Notes under the pieces: model-generated
Databases searched by the model: none
What the model was told of the DNA's origin: nothing
The model's input: only the letters and a program-made list of their open reading frames with translations
NCBI GenBank assembly: GCA_037367405.1
Contig: JAZKJV010009331.1
Coordinates: forward strand, 1,240,001-1,304,000
Reading direction: 5' to 3'
DNA: 64,000 bases
Source of the DNA: Ottelia alismoides
Lineage: Eukaryota; Streptophyta; Magnoliopsida; Alismatales; Hydrocharitaceae
Part shown: positions 59,201 to 64,000 of the stretch, piece by piece
Numbering within the stretch: position 1 is the stretch's first letter
Layout: every line of letters starts with the position of its first letter
Program-made: the position numbers and the translations under genes

Positions 59201-59246
59201 ATTTTGCTAAGATCAAGATATTAAGATGTGAATCGTGGATTCATCA
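56243..59246 (-). repeat. 3' LTR of E8
   Basis: The LTR is 3004 bp. The minus strand starts TGATGAATCCACGATTCAC and ends CGACTCGTCA. It belongs with the LTRs of E2 and E4 (tip palindrome, tRNA-like box). A GC-rich island lies at about 57420-57760, TTTATATACC (minus) near 58296-58305 is a possible TATA box, and TTAG/GTAAATTTTACC (about 58040-58050) is a donor-like site. The left edge is inferred from TG/CA ends and comparison with E6. Confidence 0.8.
56357..56389 (-). promoter_or_regulatory. tRNA T-arm-like box plus hairpin in E8 LTR
   Basis: The minus strand reads GCCTCCCTGAGTTCGACC (56389-56372), then CCCGG, loop ACTTGC, CCGGG. The run GTTCGACCCCGG closely resembles the tRNA-Asp T-arm (GTTCGATCCCCGG). 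Confidence 0.45.
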
Positions 59247-59270
59247 CCCCTATACTTAAACTTTGCTAGT
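59247..59270 (-). promoter_or_regulatory. Polypurine tract block of E8
   Basis: The minus strand reads ACTAGCAAAGTTTAAGTATA then GGGG before the LTR, the same block as in E4. Confidence 0.85.
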
Positions 59271-60707
59271 CCTCGAGCAAATAAAGAATGAATAAGTTGG
59301 ATTAACCCTGACTGTGCATGTGAATACAAGACTTGATCCGTTCAAGAACTCTTGGTTTTAGAGATCCTAAAATTCTAAGCTGAACCAAGCTCTAGTCAAA
59401 AGGTACCCAATTTCCCTAATCATCAGACTCTCTTTGTATACGTATATATAAGGGATATGACTTTAAGTGTTGACTGCAGTTACAAGAGTAGAGTCACAAC
59501 GTCACCCAAGGTTCCAGTCCAAGAGACTCTCCCATGGACCCGATCCTCAACACTAGGGAATAAATCATTTCTTTCATCCAATCCACCGTCTCTTTAGTTG
59601 TCAGACTTAAAAGTGTAGATGGAAGGCCAGTTGATGGAGGGCATAGGATTGTGTCATTTCTTCTCTCCCTCTCATTGGAACAAGGATCCTCTCAAGTGCC
59701 TTATTACGCAACACATTTTTTTGGTGTTGATCAGTGCGTCCGTCAAGAGAAGTTGGAGCCGTCTGCACTTGTTTTCCTGGGAGTACACCGGGGTGTGCCT
59801 TTTTTGAGTACCTATCGTACCTTCTACACCCAGACTTGTAGCATTTACGATGCAGAGCCCTTTTTTTGGTGCAAGCCCCGACTCCTGATCCTAATAGCGG
59901 TGGTCCAAGTGGACACTTTGAAATGGTTGGGAGCGCTCGCCTTTGGTGGAAGCTCTTTGATAATTGACTTTGTGGAATGAGAGCTTTTCTTTGACATTTC
60001 ATTGCTTTGTAGTATTTGTGGCTAGCTCCACTGCTTTACCAAGAGTTGGCGCACACTGATCAACATTTTTTTTTATTTTATCACACCCTGGCACATAGGT
60101 AAATGTCAAGAGATAGTACAAGAACCATGTTCTCATACTGGCTAAATGTGCTGACACTCAGGTTTCATGAAGCCTTCATTGATTTTATCCCATCCTCGAG
60201 CATCATTAAATCAAGTCCAAACTCAAATCCCTCATCCCAGTTCCTCAAGTGAAATTACAACTCATCTCATCATAACTGCAGTCGTGTACGTGAGGTGCTG
60301 ATCATATTCTTAAGGTAGAGACTAAGCATGCAATATAGCACACACATCTTTCAAACTAGAGAAATGTGAATAATTAAGTCAAGGACCCTAATGACTAAGG
60401 CTGGTTAACTCAAAATCTCAAGACCTCATAAACCAAGTGTTCTTGAACATCACTAGTCTTGTGTGAAAGTGAATTGTGTCAGGGATTAAACCAACTTATT
60501 AGTTAGTTTTTTTTAGTTTTTGTTTTTGTTGTTTTTTTTTTAGTTTTTTTTTAAAGAAAAGTTTTTTAAGCAAATAAAGAAAAAGAGTTTTTTTTTGCAA
60601 ATAAGGAAAAAGAGTTTTTTTATAGGAAAAGTTTTTTTTTTGTTTACTTTTGTTTTGTTTTTTTAACCCACCCATAATTATTGTATAGTATATACAAAAT
60701 ACGTGAA
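59271..60707 (-). other. E8 3' non-coding region
   Basis: Lies between the polypurine tract and the cassettes. Short ORFs up to 131 codons occur near 59607-60002 but match nothing known. A T-rich/A-rich low-complexity stretch is at 60500-60660. No env-like gene was found. Confidence 0.5.
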
Positions 60708-61004
60708 AGTACGAGGTATGGGTAAAGTATATATGTAATATATACACGCCCCCCTATACTTAGCTTGTGCTATGTCCTCATGGCACTAGGTGACAAAAAG
60801 ACATAGCTCGTACTAAGCCTAGGAAAGCTAAAATAAAAAGTATAGAAGTCGATCCGTCCACCCTATACTTAGGATCTAGACAGCCTAAGTGTAGAAGAAG
60901 AGCACAAATGGGGCGGACGAGGTCAAGAGGAGAAATGACGAGTAAATACAGATGTTGGGCATCGGTCCCCCCTATACTTAGGCTTTGGTCAGCCTAAGTA
61001 TAGG
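60708..61004 (-). other. Three hairpin/polypurine cassettes plus alternative pairing arm (E8)
   Basis: On the minus strand, cassette 1 (61004-60967) has a perfect 14-bp stem CCTATACTTAGGCT/AGCCTAAGTATAGG running into a six-G tract. Cassette 2 (60893-60858) has ACTTAGG/TCCTAAGT. The long cassette (60822-60749) runs from CCTAGGCTTAGTACGAGC to GCTAAGTATAGGGGGG. The downstream arm is CATACCTCGTACT (60720-60708), complementary at 12 of 13 positions to the 5' arm at 60814-60802. Confidence 0.8.
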
Positions 61005-61112
61005 ACAAGAGTAAGTGCGAGAACCGACGTGATCTCGAGAATATACAAAGAAGGGAGAATATATACAAGAGTAATGGAATCTTCTAAGATGTTGAATCTT
61101 GATGCTGCATCT

Positions 61113-62090
61113 TCATGAAGAGTAATAATATGTATCTGCTCTGTGCTCACTCTGTATGAAGTTGATGACCTCGATTTGGACTAACTGCTCTTTGGAATCA
61201 ACAAAATGCTTCAACAGTTGTCCATTCACCACATGAGATTGTGCACCATCTGTGAGATCAGCTATCTCTACACTTCCATTCTCGTGCACTTTCTTAACCA
61301 CAAAGGGACCCCTCCATTTAGATTTGAGCTTCCCATGGAACATCTTCAACCTGGCATTGAACAACCATACCTTTTGTCCAGGGACAAAGTCTTTGCACCT
61401 AATGTGCTGATCATGCCATCTCTTTACTTTGTCCTTATAAATCAAACTGTTGTCATATGCCCTGTTTCGGATTTCCACGAGCTCGTTCAAGTTCAAGTCT
61501 CGACAAAGTTTCCCTAGGTGACAACTCCAATTAATCTTCTTAATTGCCCATTCGGATTTATGAATCAATTCTGCGGGCAAATGGCATGGCTTGCCATAGA
61601 TCATTCTAAATGGTGAAGTGCCCAATGGTGTCTTGTAGGCTGTCCTATAGGCCCACAGAACTTGGTCCAAAAGTTGAGACCAGTTCTTCCTATCGGGACG
61701 AACCAATTTCTGCAAAATATTCTTCACCTCTCTGTTCGAAACCTCTGCCATGCCGTTAGACTGTGGGTGGTAAGGACTAGTAACTCTATGATCAAATCCA
61801 TAGTCCTTAGCTAAAGATCTCATATCTCGATTCACAAAGTGGCTACCCCCATCAGATATCAAAACTTTTGGCACCCCGAACCTAGCAATAATATGGTCTT
61901 TCACAAACTTACAGACAGTCTTGCTGTCTGCGGTTCGGGTTGGGATAGCCTCCACCCATCTAGATAAATAATCAACCGCCAACAAAATGTACTCATGTCC
62001 TTGGCTGTTGGGGAAGGGACCCATAAAATCTATGCCCCATGCATCAAAAACATCACAAATAATCATCGGTTGCATGGGCATCTCATCTCT
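61113..62090 (-). pseudogene. pol: Integrase catalytic core and C-terminus (E8)
   Basis: Same frame as the upstream pol, after a TAG at 62093-62091, to the natural stop at 61115-61113 (about 325 residues). The core has [10 protein letters not shown], then LISDGGSHF and VSNREVKN, the D, D, E triad of retroviral integrases. It is followed by [20 protein letters not shown] and [14 protein letters not shown] (as [14 protein letters not shown]) family motifs. The C-terminal part contains a [10 protein letters not shown] beta-strand segment and ends [11 protein letters not shown]. In a working element it would insert the cDNA into the genome. The sequence looks intact apart from the nonsense codon upstream. 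Confidence 0.88.
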
Positions 62091-62585
62091 CTATCCAACT
62101 GTCCCTCCCATCCTTTGACAGATTGGGCACGACCGCACAAAATCAATGGCATCTCTAAACAAGGTCGGCCAATACAATCCACATTGAAGTACTTTGTGAG
62201 CGGTTCTCTTTCCCGAATGGTGTCCTCCAGCCTCAAGTGAATGACAATATGTGAGGACACTATGGTATTCCTCCTGAGGAATACACCTTCTCCAAACACA
62301 ATCCGGTCCTTCGAAGAAAAGGAAAGGATCGTCCCAGTGGTATCTCCTCGAATCTGACTTCAGTCGATCAATGCTGCTCCTAGTCCAACCATGGGGAACC
62401 TGCTTGGAGACAAGATAGTTCACCATGTTGGCATACCACGGGAGGGAGTCAATAACACAAATTGACTCATCTGGGAAGGTCTCTCTAATCCGCTCATGAT
62501 CAGGAGAATCCTTAAGTTCAATCCGAGAAAGGTGATCAGCCACAACATTCTTCACTCCAGGTTTATCTTTAATCTCCAAATCAAA
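62091..62585 (-). pseudogene. pol: RNase H end and integrase zinc-binding domain (E8)
   Basis: Lies between two in-frame stops (TAA 62588-62586 upstream, TAG 62093-62091 at its end). It begins FDLEIKDKPGVKNVVADHLS, the conserved end of RNase H, and proceeds to the integrase HHCC segment: CHSLEAGGHHSGKRTAHKVL, then PTLFRDAIDFVRSCPICQR. All four zinc ligands appear present. There is no independent start, so this is part of one interrupted pol frame. Confidence 0.85.
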
Positions 62586-64000
62586 TTACTGGAGGAGTAA
62601 AATCCACCTAAGAAGACGTGCCTTCGCGTCCTTCTTTTCCATTAAGTATCGAATGGCTGTATGATCAGTAAATATTGTCACCTTAGAGCCCAAAATATAT
62701 GATCTGAACTTCTCGAGGGCCCATACTACCGCGAGCATTTCCTTTTCAGTCACCGTATAATTTTTCTGTGTAGGATCTAAAACTTTGCTCGCATAGTGAA
62801 TCGCAAACGGAATCCCCTCTTGTCGTTGTCCTAACACAGCTCCTATAGCGAAATCTGAAGCGTCAGTCATGATCTCAAAGGGGAGAGACCAGTCAGGAGC
62901 TTGTAGGATAGGCGAGGCACAAATCTTCCTTTTCAAGAGCTCAAAGGCCTCCAGACACCTGTGATCTACAACGAACTCTATGTCTTTCCCTAAGAGCTCA
63001 GTCAGTGGGCGGGCGATCTTTGAAAAATCTTGAATGAATCTCCTATAGAATCCAACATGCCCTAAGAATGACCGCACTGACTTCACGTTGGTAGGTGGAT
63101 CGAGTTTCTTGATCACCTCCACCTTGGCAGGGTCAACCTCCATTCCCCTTTTGGAGATGACATGCCCCAACACGATACCCTCCGTCACCATAAAGTGACT
63201 CTTCTCCCAGGAGAGTACCAGATTCACCTCTCTACACCTCGTGAGGACTCGGTCTAAGTGTGCTAAACATGTATCAAAAGAATCACCATGGACCGAGAAG
63301 TCATCCATGAACAATTCCAGGAAATCTCCCACCATCTCGGCAAATATGGCTATCATGCACCGCTGAAATGTGCCCGGGGCATTACAGAGCCCGAATGGCA
63401 TGCGCCTGAAAGCATAAGTGCCGAATGGACATGTGAATGTGGTCTTTTCCTGGTCCTCAGGGGCTATGGCCACCTGGTTGTAGCCTGAGTACCCGTCAAG
63501 AAAACAGAAGAACTCTTTCCCTGCAAGTCTCTCCAAGATCTGATCAATAAAAGGCAAGGGAAAGTGATCTTTCTTGGTCGCAGCATTCAGGCGCCTGTAG
63601 TCAACACAGACACGCCACGACGTAGGTACTCGTGTCGCGATCTCTACCCCCTCCTCGTTGGTGACCATCTGAATTCCCGACTTCTTCGGGACAACATGAA
63701 GTGGGGCCACCCACTTGGAGTCAGAAATAGGGTATATGAACCCTGCTTTGCACCATTTCTCAATTTCATTCTTCACCACTTCCCGTAGATTTGGGTTAAG
63801 TCTCCTCTGAAACTCACGGGAAGGTCTCACGTTATCCTCAGTAAAAATGTGGTGCGAGCAGAGAGCGGGGTTGATGCCCACGAGATCCGACACTGTCCAG
63901 CCTATTGCTTTGCGGTTCCTCTCTAAGACTTCTAACAACCTAGACTCCTTCTCTAAAGTCAAGTCTGAGCTAATGATGACAGGATATCTCTCTTTGGGTC
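62586..64000 (-). pseudogene. pol: Reverse transcriptase and RNase H (E8), 5' end outside window
   Basis: The frame is open from the window edge ([18 protein letters not shown]) to TAA at 62588-62586, where relatives have Glu (LLLQ, stop, FDLEIK). RT motifs in order: [79 protein letters not shown], catalytic FMDD (63311-63300), [24 protein letters not shown]. The RNase H domain starts at about 62880 with [17 protein letters not shown] and has [18 protein letters not shown] and TDHTAIRYL. The domain set and FMDD are typical of Athila-lineage elements. Only the premature stop disables it. Confidence 0.9.

Larger units (their letters stand above)
56243..64000 (-). mobile_element. E8: minus-strand Athila-like element, 3' LTR to pol
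   Basis: On the minus strand, from 64000 down, are pol (reverse transcriptase, RNase H, integrase), hairpin/polypurine cassettes, a 3' non-coding region, a polypurine tract and a 3' LTR ending at 56243. The protease, gag and 5' LTR lie right of the window. The insertion site is the end of the E6 right LTR, with CCCTC (56238-56242) as the presumed target duplication. Pol has only two nonsense codons in 2.9 kb, so E8 is much younger than E3. Confidence 0.9.

Noticed and set aside
59607..60002. Possible env-like ORF downstream of E8 pol
   Set aside because: The 131-codon frame has no transmembrane segment or signal peptide that I can see, and it lies beyond the cassettes in non-coding sequence. 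The plus-strand ORF opposite it is also featureless.

Overview
The window looks like a piece of repeat-dense nuclear DNA from a flowering plant. It holds no recognisable host gene. Essentially every base belongs to long-terminal-repeat (LTR) retrotransposons, most nested inside one another. The family is Ty3/gypsy, and the Athila lineage fits best. The reasons are an Athila-like reverse transcriptase with FMDD, a DNG/DSG protease inside a long gag-pro frame, LTRs of 3 to 4 kb beginning TGATGAATC, and primer-binding sites complementary to the 3' end of plant tRNA-Asp. The species cannot be named from the sequence.

Layout, with names used below. E1: a decayed gag fragment (5296-6017, +). E2: minus-strand element cut by the left window edge (1-5295), with its 5' LTR at 2132-5295. 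E3: an old, decayed full-coding element (6018-36924, +) inserted in E1. E4: a young element (11004-24248, +) inserted in the E3 leader with a perfect AGGAC target duplication. E4 keeps gag and protease but has lost reverse transcriptase, RNase H and nearly all of integrase. E5: the 3' end of a minus-strand element (36925-40916) that interrupts the right LTR of E3. E6: an element without genes (40917-56242, +) inserted in E5. E7: a solo LTR of another family (44915-47552, CTCCT duplication) inserted in the left LTR of E6. E8: a minus-strand element with nearly intact pol (56243-64000 and beyond) inserted in the right LTR of E6. The far ends of E2, E3, E5, E6 and E8 lie outside the window.

The most unusual content is non-coding structure. 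Where E6 should carry gag-pol it has an array of hairpins (49862-50984) spaced alternately about 200 and 253 bp. The loops are conserved while the stems change in a compensatory way. Downstream of pol, E3, E4, E6 and E8 all carry 3 to 5 hairpin cassettes, each ending in a copy of the polypurine tract (AAGTATAGGGGGG). The last cassette can form two mutually exclusive pairings. The leaders also have hairpins at matching places with unrelated but complementary stems, and the LTR 3' ends carry a box resembling the T-arm of tRNA-Asp followed by a covarying hairpin.

How the parts may work together (inference): E4 could still supply Gag and protease if its single amber codon is bypassed. E8-type elements have a pol frame with only two nonsense codons visible. 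E6 codes for nothing but has two very similar LTRs, so it was probably copied by proteins of related elements, and its shared cis structures would be the natural recognition signals.
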